A stretch of DNA of 64,000 bases from Cupriavidus sp. WKF15 (GCF_029278605.1 NZ_CP119572.1:1178001-1242000); one strand, 5' to 3'. Positions 1 to 9,351 are shown, counted from the stretch's first letter. The notes: generated by a model not told the origin, from the sequence alone. Translations and numbers: made by a program.

Positions 1-712
1 CGGCTTCGACTAGCCCCAGCGTTGTTGTGACGTGCTGAGTCTCATAGATGCTGTATGGGAGGCCGGATACGTTGGATAGCGCCTGGTCTAACAGCAGTCG
101 GTTGCCGGATGCCTTGCTCACGGAAATATAGTCATACTCGGCCAGGTCTGCCCATTTGACGCGCCGATGCTTTGCGAGTGGGTGGTCGCGGCGGCATGCC
201 GCCACGAATCTCTCTTCGAGAAGGGGGCGAAACTCGATTTCCGGCTCCTGGTTGCCCACGAAATTGAGTCCGAAGTCCGCTTCACCGCCCGATACCGCGG
301 ACAAGACCTCGTTTGCGCTGGCGTCAAGTAGCTTGACGCGAATCTTCGGATAGCGCTCGTGATAGCGCGAGATGACCTGCGACAAAAAGTAATAGACCGT
401 TGAAGGCACGCAGGCGATAGTCACTTCCCCCATGCGCGTGGTCGTTACCCCTCGTATGCCAAGCAGTGTCTGGTCCAGGTCATCCAGAATCTGTTGTAGC
501 TTGCGGTCGAACTCCCGCCCCACCGATGTGAGGCTAACGCGTCGCGTGGTGCGATCCAGCAAGCGGACACCCAGTGCTTCTTCCAGCTTTTCGATTCGGC
601 GACTGAAGGCCGGCTGCGAAATATGCAGTGCGTCGGCCGCCTTCCGGAAGTTGTTCAACTCGGCAACTGCACGGAATGCCTGTAAGTCGTTGAGGTTGAA
701 ATTGATGGTCAT
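1..712 (-). CDS. LysR-family transcriptional regulator, C-terminus outside window
   Basis: Reading the minus strand from the ATG at 712 gives an open frame of 237 codons to the window edge. The N-terminus is a typical LysR winged HTH (FRKAADALHISQPAFSRRI, about residues 18-36), followed by the start of the type 2 periplasmic-binding-like effector domain. An AAGG ribosome site lies just before the ATG. The gene is divergent from the PrpF-Bug locus at 852-3027, the usual layout for a LysR protein controlling its neighbour, so it probably senses an organic acid used by that locus (inference). The last third is not in the window. Confidence 0.9.
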   Translation of the reverse strand, partial: MTINFNLNDLQAFRAVAELNNFRKAADALHISQPAFSRRIEKLEEALGVRLLDRTTRRVSLTSVGREFDRKLQQILDDLDQTLLGIRGVTTTRMGEVTIACVPSTVYYFLSQVISRYHERYPKIRVKLLDASANEVLSAVSGGEADFGLNFVGNQEPEIEFRPLLEERFVAACRRDHPLAKHRRVKWADLAEYDYISVSKASGNRLLLDQALSNVSGLPYSIYETQHVTTTLGLVEA

Positions 713-851
713 CGGTGTGCCTTGCGTCGTCGTCACTGATCCATAGTGTGCATCAACCCTTCGCAATTATGCAATTCCATAGGTATCAGAAAAGTATGAC
801 GATACGTTTGCGGGCGGAGAGGCCCTATAGCAGGTCAGACACAAGTGATGA

Positions 852-988
852 TGTCGACGTTTCGAACGTCTGGAAGGCCAGGGCGCGGGGGTCGCGACGA
901 TGACGCCGGGTCAAATGCAAATTTTTATGCAACAGGAGCAAGTGAAATGGAAGGCGGTCGTGCAGGCGGCGAAGTTGAAGGCGGACTG
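852..988 (+). pseudogene. 3' remnant of a Bug (TctC-family) receptor gene
   Basis: After an in-frame stop at 849-851, codons 852-988 encode a tail with QGAGVATMTP and WKAVVQAAKLKAD before TGA. This matches the C-terminal helix pattern of Bug receptors: the intact receptor at 8371-9351 has FEEQGVTAGDMTP, then a helix and a short tail, in the same places. About 270 N-terminal codons, the signal peptide and the start are missing. The remnant ends 2 bases before the next start codon at 991, so a bug gene probably once led this operon and was deleted (inference). Confidence 0.7.
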
Positions 989-990
989 AG

Positions 991-3027
991 ATGAGTAAAA
1001 CTATTCCCTGTGTCCTGATGCGCGCCGGCACCTCTCGCGGACCGTTTTTCCTGCGCGAATGGCTACCGGAAAGCGATGAGGAGCGTGACCAGGCGTTGAT
1101 TGGCGCTATCGGAGCATCGGACCCCTTGCAACTTGACGGCGTTGGGGGCGGCAGCACGCTTAACAGCAAGGTAGCCATTGTGTCACGGTCCACGCAGCCC
1201 GATTGCGACTTGGACTACCTTTTTGTACAGGTGGGAGTCGGGAATTGCTCGGTGGATACACGCCCCAACTGCGGCAACATGCTGTCAGGCGTCGCGCCTT
1301 TTGCCATCGAGCAGGGTCTCGTCAAGGTCGAGCGGGACACGACTCGCGTACGCGTGCATAACGTCAATACTGGCGCTCGAATTGACGTGACCGTACGTAC
1401 GCCGGATGGCCGGATAACCTATGACGGTGACACCCGCATCGACGGCGTCGCTGGAACCGGCGCTCCGATCTTGCTTGATTTTCTGGATGCCTGGGGTGCC
1501 GTGACAGGTCAGGTATTCCCGACGGGAAACCGCATCGATGTGATCGACGGCGTCGAGGTGACTTGCATCGACGCGGCCATGCCGCTGATGATTGTCCGGG
1601 CCTGCGACCTGGGTGTCAGCGGCCGTGAAGCACCGGCCACGCTTGACAGTGATGCAGCATTGCTGTCGCGACTGGAGACGCTGCGATTGCAAGCCGGCCT
1701 GCTGATGGGTCTCGGCGATGTGTCTGACAGCGTCATTCCGAAGCCAGTGTTGGTTAGCCCGGGCGACTCTCCGGATAGCATCACATCGCGCTACTTCACT
1801 CCGCGCAAGTGCCATGCCTCTCATGCCGTTACGGGAGCCATCGGCGTGGCCAGCGCCTTCGCATTGTCGGGTACCGTCGCGAGCCAGAACGAAAGGCACT
1901 CTGGCCGACATGCCCTCGTGGTGCTTCATCCTGCTGGGCGGATCGAAGTCGAAGTAGAACTGGAGGGCGAGGGTGATGCCACAAAAGTCACTCGTGCAGC
2001 GCTTGTTCGAACGGCCCGAAAAATCATGGCTGGTGAACTCCATCTGCCCGACTACGTTTTCTCCCGGCCCGAGCCAATGGCAAAGCCTTCGGTGGGATCG
2101 CGAGCGAAGCCTTTGCAAATCATCCTTCCTACACGCTCAGGCGGCGGCAATGACGCTGTGGCTCACCTCATCGGTCCCCGCATCGGGCGGCTGCTGGGGC
2201 AAGAGGTGGTCATCGATAACCGGGCCGGTGCGAACGGCGGCATAGCCTGCGAGTATGTTGCGCGGGCGGTCCCCGATGGACATACGTTGCTCCTTGGCTA
2301 CGTGGGAACACATGCGATGAATCCCGCACTTCAGAAGGTTGGGTACGATCCCCTCCGCAGCTTTGCGCCGATAGGTCTCATTGGGTCTTCTCCGATATTG
2401 CTGGTGGCAAATCCGTCGAACGTGCCGGCTGACGTGGAGGCTCTGATTGCCCGCTTGAAACAAGAGCCACATGGTCTGCGCTACGCGTCCGCAGGCGACG
2501 GCACACCGCCTCATTTCGGTGCGGAACTCTTCCAGCTTGCCACTGGCACATCGATGCGCTCTCTCACCTTTGACGGCGCTGCGCCGGCAATTGCGTCCAC
2601 CATCGAAGGGCGCACACAGGTGATGTTTTCTAGCCTGCTCACTGCGTATCGGCCGCTACGGGCCGGGCGCCTTCATGCGCTTTCGGTTGCCGGTCCGCAA
2701 CGCCTCTCTTGTTTGCCGGATGTTCCTACCCTTGCTGAAGCGGGGATTTCCGGCGTGCAATTGACACAGTGGTACGCGCTGTTCGCGCCTGCTGGCACTC
2801 CCGCCGCTAAGGTGGATGAGCTAAATCAGGTCTTGAACGAAGTTTTGCGAGACCCGGACGTCATTGCAGGTTTTGAAAGTTATGGCGCGACGGCGGAGCC
2901 GAGCAGTCCCGAGGCGCTGACGGCAAAAGTAGAGTCCGAGCTGACGCGATGGCGGCGCGTCGTTACGGAGTCAAGGCTGGCGCCAGCACTTCCCGCTCCA
3001 CATCCTCAATTAGCCGACTCGTGTTAA
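991..3027 (+). CDS. PrpF/GalD-type isomerase fused in frame to a Bug (TctC-type) receptor domain
   Basis: The protein has 678 aa. Residues 1 to about 361 are a whole PrpF-family protein (2-methylaconitate cis-trans isomerase / 4-oxalomesaconate tautomerase family): LMRAGTSRGPFF near the start, GVGGGSTLNSK, the cysteine motif PNCGNMLSG and the late KCHASHAVTG. Its end (LPDYVFSRP) is where free-standing members stop. Residues about 372-672 are a whole mature Bug receptor: LPTRSGGGND, VVIDNRAGANGG, PDGHTLLLGY and a C-terminal helix. The export signal a Bug receptor needs is absent, so the fusion should stay in the cytoplasm. An in-frame ATG at 2077 could give the Bug part alone, again without a signal. 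The likely role is isomerisation of an aconitate-like acid; the role of the fused binding domain is unknown. A stop-loss or deletion joining two neighbouring genes is the simplest origin. Confidence 0.85.
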   Translation: MSKTIPCVLMRAGTSRGPFFLREWLPESDEERDQALIGAIGASDPLQLDGVGGGSTLNSKVAIVSRSTQPDCDLDYLFVQVGVGNCSVDTRPNCGNMLSGVAPFAIEQGLVKVERDTTRVRVHNVNTGARIDVTVRTPDGRITYDGDTRIDGVAGTGAPILLDFLDAWGAVTGQVFPTGNRIDVIDGVEVTCIDAAMPLMIVRACDLGVSGREAPATLDSDAALLSRLETLRLQAGLLMGLGDVSDSVIPKPVLVSPGDSPDSITSRYFTPRKCHASHAVTGAIGVASAFALSGTVASQNERHSGRHALVVLHPAGRIEVEVELEGEGDATKVTRAALVRTARKIMAGELHLPDYVFSRPEPMAKPSVGSRAKPLQIILPTRSGGGNDAVAHLIGPRIGRLLGQEVVIDNRAGANGGIACEYVARAVPDGHTLLLGYVGTHAMNPALQKVGYDPLRSFAPIGLIGSSPILLVANPSNVPADVEALIARLKQEPHGLRYASAGDGTPPHFGAELFQLATGTSMRSLTFDGAAPAIASTIEGRTQVMFSSLLTAYRPLRAGRLHALSVAGPQRLSCLPDVPTLAEAGISGVQLTQWYALFAPAGTPAAKVDELNQVLNEVLRDPDVIAGFESYGATAEPSSPEALTAKVESELTRWRRVVTESRLAPALPAPHPQLADSC

Positions 3028-3199
3028 CTGCGCTGTGAGGAGCCGGCCAAGGACTACCTACAGTCTTGCAACTGCATATCAGCCGGGTGACTCGGTCGTC
3101 GCAACATGGGCATGGCGGCGAATCCGACGTTTAAGCCAATGTCGGCGGCAAATTGAAATCCGCTTTAAGCCTTCTACGGATTCAGCAATAGGAGAAATC

Positions 3200-3400
3200 A
3201 TGACCATAGTCGAAGCTCACTTGGGCAGCGAAAAGAGGCCGGAGCTGGTATCCCGGCCTTGCTACGCAGTCGCACCGGTTGCGGTTAAGGACCCCGATCC
3301 AATGGCCATTTCTTGGATACGGACACCGACCGAGGTGCTGATGGAGAATTTGAATGACCGGCAAGACGTGACCGATATCGCGTTCTTGGGATACAACTAG
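3200..3400 (+). CDS. small hypothetical protein (66 aa)
   Basis: The ORF starts at an ATG with a strong AGGAGA ribosome site five bases upstream and ends with TAG at 3398-3400. I do not recognise the product. It has no signal peptide, membrane segment or cysteine cluster. It lies between the PrpF-Bug fusion and an MmgE/PrpD fragment, in a stretch with signs of deletion, so it may be the start of a gene that lost its 3' part rather than a true small protein. Confidence 0.35.
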   Translation: MTIVEAHLGSEKRPELVSRPCYAVAPVAVKDPDPMAISWIRTPTEVLMENLNDRQDVTDIAFLGYN

Positions 3401-3479
3401 CCCTTCTCGACGATGGCGAGCTCGGAACGGTACGCCGCCGCTTCCGTGGCAAGCCATTGTCTTCATTTCTTGCATCAGG

Positions 3480-3591
3480 TCGACTGCCGCCGCAGTTCGC
3501 CGTACTGCGGCGCTGATCAACGGCGCCTCGTCGCACGTGGTTGAGGGACGACGTGCACGAAGACTCCGTGTTCCACCTTGCCGCCCGCTGA
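3480..3591 (+). pseudogene. fragment of an MmgE/PrpD-family gene, frameshifted
   Basis: One frame reads AALINGASSHVVE (3507-3545). After one extra base the next frame reads DDVHEDSVFHLAAR and stops at 3589-3591. MmgE/PrpD proteins carry this block in their N-terminal domain (NG, then SH, then DDxH, then VFHPA), so the fragment looks like that block with a 2-base deletion between E and DD, followed by truncation. PrpD-family dehydratases act on methylcitrate-like acids, which fits the neighbouring PrpF and CitE-like genes. The identification rests on a short motif. Confidence 0.5.
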
Positions 3592-3602
3592 AAGGCACCG
3601 CC

Positions 3603-4442
3603 ATGAACATTGCCACCACCTATCTCTTCGTGCCGGGCAACCGGCACGAGCGCTTCGACAAGGCCGTTGCCGCCGGCGCAGACGTCACAATCTTCGACCT
3701 GGAGGATGCAGTCCACCCCGACGGCAAGGACGCCGCCCGCGTGGCAATCGCCTCGTGGCTCGCGGCAAGGCAGCTTTCAGGGCAGGCGGCGAATGTCCTT
3801 GTCCGGATCAATGACGCCGCCTCGCCTTATTTCAGTGCCGACCTGGAGTGGCTCGCCGACCTGCCCGCCGGCACGCCGCTGGCCGGGCTAATGGTTCCCA
3901 AGGCCGAACAACCTGCGGCGTTGGGCGGCATCGCCGAGGCGCTGCGCAGGCTCAATCCGCACGGCGTACTGGTGGCGCTCATCGAAAGCGCCATTGGGGT
4001 GCATCAGGCCGACGCCATCGCCACGGCGCCTGGCGTGGCGCGGCTGGCGTTCGGCTCCATCGACTACGCCGTCGACCTCGGCTGCGAGCACACCCGTGAC
4101 GCACTGGCCTACGCACGCAGCCGCCTCGTGCTGGCCTCGCGCGTCGCCCGCCTGCCGCCGCCCGTTGACGGCGTGACCACCGCGCTGAAGGATGAGACCG
4201 TTCTGGCCGACGACGTTGCCTATGCCCGGGAACTCGGCTTCGCCGGGAAGCTGTGTATCCACCCGTCGCAGGTGGCCGGCGTGCGAGCGGGCTTTCGGCC
4301 GTCCGCGCAGCAGACCGATTGGGCCCGCCGCGTGATCGAGGCCACCTCGTCCGGCAGCCATGCCGTGCAGGTCGATGGCAAGATGGTCGACAAGCCCGTC
4401 ATCGAGCAGGCGAAGCGCATCCTGGCTCTGTCTGGCAACTAG
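3603..4442 (+). CDS. HpcH/HpaI aldolase / citrate lyase beta (CitE-like) family protein
   Basis: The 279-aa product has the CitE-like barrel signatures: FVPGNRHERFDKA at the start, the metal/acid segment TIFDLEDAVHPDGKDAAR (about 31-48), MVPKAE, ALIESAIGV and GKLCIHPSQ near the end. Members cleave or hydrolyse CoA esters such as citramalyl-CoA, malyl-CoA or similar. The frame is open further upstream, but the ATG at 3603 is followed directly by the family's usual N-terminus and has an AAAGG-like site before it. It probably handles an acid formed by the PrpF/PrpD-type neighbours (inference). Confidence 0.85.
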   Translation: MNIATTYLFVPGNRHERFDKAVAAGADVTIFDLEDAVHPDGKDAARVAIASWLAARQLSGQAANVLVRINDAASPYFSADLEWLADLPAGTPLAGLMVPKAEQPAALGGIAEALRRLNPHGVLVALIESAIGVHQADAIATAPGVARLAFGSIDYAVDLGCEHTRDALAYARSRLVLASRVARLPPPVDGVTTALKDETVLADDVAYARELGFAGKLCIHPSQVAGVRAGFRPSAQQTDWARRVIEATSSGSHAVQVDGKMVDKPVIEQAKRILALSGN

Positions 4443-4673
4443 TAAGCGCTATCCTCGCCGACGCGGAAGGCGACCGTTCCCTCTACACTGCACGGCAGTA
4501 GCATTGCGGAGTCCGCAGTGAACAAGGTCGTCAGCGCATGCCGTGGACGCGACAGATGCGTCGGACGGGCGGGGGAGTGCGCCGCGAAAAGGCTGTCGAC
4601 CGCATTGCGATGTGGTGCGAGCGTGCCGGACAGTCGCGCGCGTCTTAAGGATAGAGCCAGAAGGAGGAAGCGA

Positions 4674-5600
4674 ATGGAGCTCCGGCAGTTGCGGTATTTC
4701 CTGCAGGTGGTCGAACTCGGCAGCATGGGAAAGGCCGCGCAGAAGCTGGACGTGGGCACGTCGGCCCTTAGTCAGCAGATTAGCAGGCTCGAAGGGGAAT
4801 TGGCGACACGGTTGTTGCAGCGCACATCCGCCGGCGTGGTGCCAACGGACGCTGGCCTGGCTTTCTGGCGGCAGGCGCAACTGGCCGTGCGCCATGCCGA
4901 CGATGCCGTCCGTGCCGCGCAGCTTGCGAGACTGTCGGGCCATGTCAGCGTCGGTATGGCGCCGAGTACGATCTCCGTACTCGGCTTGCCCTTCATGCAG
5001 GCCATGAGGGATCGCTACCCTGACATCCGGCTCCATCTGGTGGAAAGTCTGTCGGGCAACCTGGCCACCATGATCGATACTCGCCAACTCGACCTGGCCA
5101 TCCTGTTCCAGGCGGACGGACACCACCGCTGGAGCGTGGCGCCACTGCTCACCGAACGCCTTTTTCTCATCTCCCGGCGCGACATGCCCGGCATGCCCGC
5201 GGGAAAAACCGCGAAGCTGGCGCAGTTGCGCGACTTGCCGCTGATTCTGCCAAGCAGTCCGCACGGATTGCGGTCAGTGCTCGACGTGGCGTTTGCCAAG
5301 GGCAAGTTCCAGCCAAACCTGGTGGCCGAGATAGACGGACTGGCGATGCTAATGGATGCCGTACGGGCCGGCTTCGGGGCGACGGTGCAGCCCGGCGCGG
5401 CAGTCGCGCGACTCGGCGGCGAGCCGCTGGCCATGATCCCCATTGCGGACGCCGCGGCCCGTCGCCCCAACGTGCTGGCCAGCTTGTCGGACGAAGAACT
5501 GTCGCCGGCCGGGCTCGCTGCGCGCGGCACGCTGGCTTCCGTCGCGCGGGAACTGGTGCTGAGCGGAAGTTGGCAAGGGGCGACCCTTCACGATTTGTAA
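4674..5600 (+). CDS. LysR-family transcriptional regulator (TcuR-like position)
   Basis: The 308-aa protein starts at an ATG preceded by AAGGAGGA at 4660-4667, which decides the start against the longer open frame. The N-terminus (LRQLRYFLQVVELGSMGKAA) is a LysR HTH of the CysB/NAC-like group and the rest is the effector-binding domain. It lies 78 bp upstream of tcuA on the same strand. In Salmonella the tricarballylate genes are controlled by the LysR protein TcuR, so this is the likely counterpart; unlike many LysR genes it is co-oriented rather than divergent. Confidence 0.88.
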   Translation: MELRQLRYFLQVVELGSMGKAAQKLDVGTSALSQQISRLEGELATRLLQRTSAGVVPTDAGLAFWRQAQLAVRHADDAVRAAQLARLSGHVSVGMAPSTISVLGLPFMQAMRDRYPDIRLHLVESLSGNLATMIDTRQLDLAILFQADGHHRWSVAPLLTERLFLISRRDMPGMPAGKTAKLAQLRDLPLILPSSPHGLRSVLDVAFAKGKFQPNLVAEIDGLAMLMDAVRAGFGATVQPGAAVARLGGEPLAMIPIADAAARRPNVLASLSDEELSPAGLAARGTLASVARELVLSGSWQGATLHDL

Positions 5601-5678
5601 ACACCTCTTTTCCGTTCCCTTCTGGCGGGCGCCCGCCCCGCTCAGTACAGTCGCAGCCAACAATCGGAGACTGTACTC

Positions 5679-7088
5679 ATGTGGGACGTACTCGTAATCG
5701 GCGGGGGCAACGCGGCACTGTGCGCCGCCCTCATGGCGCGCGAAGCTGGCGCCAGTGTGCTGCTGCTGGAAGCGGCCCCCAAGGCATGGCGAGGCGGCAA
5801 TTCCCAGCACACCCGCAATCTGCGATGCATGCACGATGCGCCCCAGGATGTGCTGGTCGACAGCTACCCCGAGGAGGAGTACTGGCAAGACTTGCTCAAG
5901 GTCACCGGCGGCATCACCAATGAGGCGCTGGCGCGGCTGGTGATCCGCGCGTCATCGACCTGCCGACCCTGGATGCGCCGCCACGGTGTGCATTTCCAGC
6001 CGCCCCTGTCGGGCGCGCTGCATGTAGCCCGTACCAATGCGTTTTTCATGGGCGGCGGCAAGGCTCTGGTGAATGCCTACTATCGCAGCGCCGAAAACCT
6101 CGGGGTGGAGATCTGCTACGAGACGCCGGTCGATGCCATCGAACTCGATGGCAGCCGGTTTGTGGCTGCGCGCAGCGGCGCACACCGCTTCGAGGCACAC
6201 ACTTGCGTGCTGGCGGCGGGCGGCTTCGAATCGAACCGGGAATGGCTGCGCGAAGCCTGGGGCCGCAACGAGCGCGGCGAATGGCCGGCCGACAACTTCC
6301 TGATCCGCGGCACCCGGTTCAATACGGGCGTACTGCTCAAGCACATGATCGAGGCGGGGGCGGACGCCATCGGCGACCCGTCGCAATCGCACTGTGTGGC
6401 TATCGACGCGCGCGCGCCGCTGTATGACGGCGGCATCTGCACGCGCATCGATTGCGTGTCACTCGGCGTGGTGGTGAACCGGGAAGCAGAGCGCTTCTAT
6501 GACGAGGGCGAGGACTTCTGGCCGAAGCGCTACGCGATCTGGGGTCGTCTGGTCGCCCAGCAACCGGGCCAGATTGCTTACTCCATCATCGATGCCAAGG
6601 CCATCGGCCGCTTCATGCCGCCGGTCTTCCCCGGCACGGTGGCCGACACACTGCCCGAACTGGCGCGCAAGCTCGGCCTCCCGGAGCAGTCGTTCGTGAA
6701 AAGCGTGACCGACTACAACGCCGCGTGCCGCATTGGCACCTTCGACCATACGGCGCTGGACGACTGCCGCACCGAAGGGCTGATCCCGCCCAAGACGCAC
6801 TGGGCGCGTCCCATCGACACCGCGCCTTTCTACGGTTATGCGCTGCGTCCCGGCATCACCTTCACCTATCTCGGCCTCAAGGTCGACGAGCACGCCGCCG
6901 TCCATTTTGGCGGTGAGCCGAGCGACAACCTGTTCGTTGCCGGCGAGATGATGGCCGGCAACGTGCTGGGCAAGGGCTACACGGCGGGCGTTGGCATGTC
7001 TATCGGCACCGCGTTCGGCCGGATTGCAGGCACCCGGGCCGCGCGCGCGGCCGCACAAGCGAAAGGAGTACAACATGAAGCAGCTTGA
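5679..7088 (+). CDS. tcuA: FAD-dependent tricarballylate dehydrogenase TcuA
   Basis: The 469-aa flavoprotein belongs to the succinate dehydrogenase/fumarate reductase flavoprotein family. It starts with the dinucleotide motif [19 protein letters not shown], has GGNSQHTRN in the FAD region, [11 protein letters not shown] in the middle and a C-terminal FAD segment [19 protein letters not shown]. TcuA oxidises tricarballylate to cis-aconitate and passes electrons to TcuB. Its end overlaps the tcuB start by 14 nt, implying translational coupling. Assignment to TcuA rests on the family pattern plus the adjacent TcuB. Confidence 0.88.
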   Translation: MWDVLVIGGGNAALCAALMAREAGASVLLLEAAPKAWRGGNSQHTRNLRCMHDAPQDVLVDSYPEEEYWQDLLKVTGGITNEALARLVIRASSTCRPWMRRHGVHFQPPLSGALHVARTNAFFMGGGKALVNAYYRSAENLGVEICYETPVDAIELDGSRFVAARSGAHRFEAHTCVLAAGGFESNREWLREAWGRNERGEWPADNFLIRGTRFNTGVLLKHMIEAGADAIGDPSQSHCVAIDARAPLYDGGICTRIDCVSLGVVVNREAERFYDEGEDFWPKRYAIWGRLVAQQPGQIAYSIIDAKAIGRFMPPVFPGTVADTLPELARKLGLPEQSFVKSVTDYNAACRIGTFDHTALDDCRTEGLIPPKTHWARPIDTAPFYGYALRPGITFTYLGLKVDEHAAVHFGGEPSDNLFVAGEMMAGNVLGKGYTAGVGMSIGTAFGRIAGTRAARAAAQAKGVQHEAA

Positions 7089-8304
7089 GGCGCTGGTGCG
7101 CGAGGCCGGCGAAACGGCGGTGGGGGCGGCGGCGGCCGTGGAGACGGCGGGCGACATCCGTCAAACCGGCGCTCGGAAGATCATTCCCATCCAGGTGCTG
7201 CCGCTGACCGGCAATGAAGCCGAAGTTGCCCGTCAGATGCAGATTTGCAATGCCTGTCGTTACTGCGAAGGCTTTTGCGCGGTGTTCCCGGCCATGACGC
7301 GGCGCTTGTCATTCGGCAAGGCGGACGTGAACTACCTGGCCAACCTCTGCCACAACTGTGGGGCCTGCTACCACGCCTGCCAGTACGCGCCGCCGCACGA
7401 ATTCGCGGTGAACGTGCCGCAGGCCATGGCTCGCGTACGTGGGGAGACCTACGCCGAATATGCATGGCCGGCGCCGCTGGGCGCACTGTACCGGCGCAAC
7501 GGCCTCACCGTTGCGCTCGCGCTTGCCTTCGGCCTGGCCTTGTTCCTGCTGCTGGCCATTTCGCGCCACGGCGTCTTGTGGCACGCGCCGCTGGCCGGCA
7601 ATTTCTACGCGATCTTTCCGCACAACATGATGGCTGCGATGTTCGGGGCAGTGTTCGGCTTCGCGGTGCTCTCGCTGGGCATTGGCATACAGACGTTCTG
7701 GCGCGATGTATCGCCGGGCCGTGCCACCCCGCCCGCGCTGGGGGAGGCCGCGCGTGACGCGCTCACGCTCACCTACCTCGACGGCGGACACGGCCAGGGG
7801 TGCAACGAGCAGGACGACCGATTCACGCTGGCGCGGCGCCGCTTCCACCACCTGACGTTCTACGGCTTCATGGCCTGTTTCGCCTCCACTGGCGTGGCCA
7901 CGCTGTACCACTACCTGCTGGATCTCCACGCGCCGTATCCGGTGACGAGCTTGCCGGTGATCCTCGGCACGGCCGGCGGCGTCGGGCTATTGATTGGGCC
8001 GGCCGGCCTGCTGTGGCTGAACCTGCGGCGCGACCCCAACCGGGGTGATGCCGCCCAGCGGCCCATGGATCGCGGCTTCATCGCGCTCCTGCTACTCACA
8101 GCGGCTACCGGGCTTGGCCTGTTGGCCGGGCGCGAGACCGGAGCCATGGCGATGCTGCTGGCTATCCACCTTGGCGTGGTGATGGCGCTGTTCGCCACGT
8201 TGCCGTTCGGCAAGTTCGCCCACGGCATCTACCGTTGCGCGGCGCTATTGAAGTCGGCCATCGAGAAGCGCCAGCCCAATACGTTGCAGCTCGGCTCCGA
8301 CTGA
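7075..8304 (+). CDS. tcuB: Tricarballylate utilization iron-sulfur membrane protein TcuB
   Basis: The 409-aa protein has two four-cysteine clusters typical of 2x[4Fe-4S] ferredoxin-like domains: C58, C61, C64, C68 ([11 protein letters not shown]) and C92, C95, C98, C102 ([11 protein letters not shown]). Several hydrophobic membrane segments follow from about residue 140. TcuB (CitB) reoxidises reduced TcuA and feeds electrons to the quinone pool. The ATG at 7075 follows AAAGGAG at 7062-7068 and lies inside the tcuA end. Confidence 0.9.
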   Translation: MKQLEALVREAGETAVGAAAAVETAGDIRQTGARKIIPIQVLPLTGNEAEVARQMQICNACRYCEGFCAVFPAMTRRLSFGKADVNYLANLCHNCGACYHACQYAPPHEFAVNVPQAMARVRGETYAEYAWPAPLGALYRRNGLTVALALAFGLALFLLLAISRHGVLWHAPLAGNFYAIFPHNMMAAMFGAVFGFAVLSLGIGIQTFWRDVSPGRATPPALGEAARDALTLTYLDGGHGQGCNEQDDRFTLARRRFHHLTFYGFMACFASTGVATLYHYLLDLHAPYPVTSLPVILGTAGGVGLLIGPAGLLWLNLRRDPNRGDAAQRPMDRGFIALLLLTAATGLGLLAGRETGAMAMLLAIHLGVVMALFATLPFGKFAHGIYRCAALLKSAIEKRQPNTLQLGSD

Positions 8305-8370
8305 GGCAGTGCAGCACTGAAGAACCGCAACGCCGACAAGAAAATCATCGAACCTCAAGGAGACCGTCAC

Positions 8371-9351
8371 ATGTCCGACATGACCCGCCGCACCGCCATC
8401 GCCTTTCTGGTAGGCGCCCTCGCACTCGGCAGCATGGTCCCGGCTGCCGCACAAAGTTGGCCGGAGAAGCCCGTCACTGTCGTGGTGCCCTTCGCTTCCG
8501 GTGGCACCACCGACATCATTGCCCGCACCATTGGCCACAAGATGGGCGAGTCGTTGCACCAGCCGGTGGTGGTGGACAACCGCCCGGGCGCAGGAGGCAC
8601 GCTCGGCGCGAGCAACGTGGCGCGCGCTACGCCCGACGGCTACACGCTGCTGCTTGCCACCGTCGCGCACACGATGGCGCCCGGCATTTACAAGAAACTG
8701 CCGTACGATTTCACGCGCGACCTGGTGCCGGTCGGCCTGGTGGCGTTGACCCCGAACGTGCTGCTAGTCAGCCCATCGCTGCCCGTCAAGTCGGTGGCGG
8801 AGCTGATCGCGTATATCAAGTCGCATCCGGGTAAGGTGAACTACGGATCGGCCGGCCCCGGCAGCACCGAGCATCTTTCTGGCGAACTGTTCCGGTCGAT
8901 GACTGGCACCGACATTGTTCACGTCCCATACAAGGGCGGTGCGCCGATGATGACCGACCTGATCGCCGGGCAGATCCAGATGGCGGTGGAGACGAGTCCC
9001 TCGGCAGCCCCGCACGTGCGCTCGGGCAAGCTCCGCGCGCTGGCGGTGACCACGGCGAAGCGTTCCTCGGCGTATCCCGGCGTGCCCACGCTGGACGAAA
9101 GCGGCATCAAAGGCTACGAGGTGACCACGTGGTATGCGCTGATGGCGCCTCGGGGCACGCCCGACGCGGTCACGCGGCGGCTTGGCACGGAACTGGCCAA
9201 GGCGCTGCAACAGCCGGACGTGTTGAAGCGCTTCGAAGAGCAGGGTGTGACGGCTGGCGACATGACGCCAGCGAAGCTTGCCGAGTTCATCCGCCTGGAG
9301 ACCGAGCGTTGGGGGCGGGTATCCAAGACGGCTGGTGTGACCGCCGACTGA
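8371..9351 (+). CDS. Bug-family (TctC-like) periplasmic receptor
   Basis: The 326-aa protein has a signal peptide (twin-arginine-like MTRR, hydrophobic stretch, cut near AAAQS) followed by a complete Bug fold: VVVPFASGGTTDIIAR, VVVDNRPGAGG, PDGYTLLLA and QGVTAGDMTP near the end. Bug receptors bind carboxylates such as tricarboxylates in the periplasm. It ends the lysR-tcuA-tcuB set with a 66-bp gap and an AAGGAGA site. Salmonella uses the permease TcuC here; no TctA/TctB membrane partners are in the window, so transport must involve proteins encoded elsewhere. Confidence 0.92.
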   Translation: MSDMTRRTAIAFLVGALALGSMVPAAAQSWPEKPVTVVVPFASGGTTDIIARTIGHKMGESLHQPVVVDNRPGAGGTLGASNVARATPDGYTLLLATVAHTMAPGIYKKLPYDFTRDLVPVGLVALTPNVLLVSPSLPVKSVAELIAYIKSHPGKVNYGSAGPGSTEHLSGELFRSMTGTDIVHVPYKGGAPMMTDLIAGQIQMAVETSPSAAPHVRSGKLRALAVTTAKRSSAYPGVPTLDESGIKGYEVTTWYALMAPRGTPDAVTRRLGTELAKALQQPDVLKRFEEQGVTAGDMTPAKLAEFIRLETERWGRVSKTAGVTAD

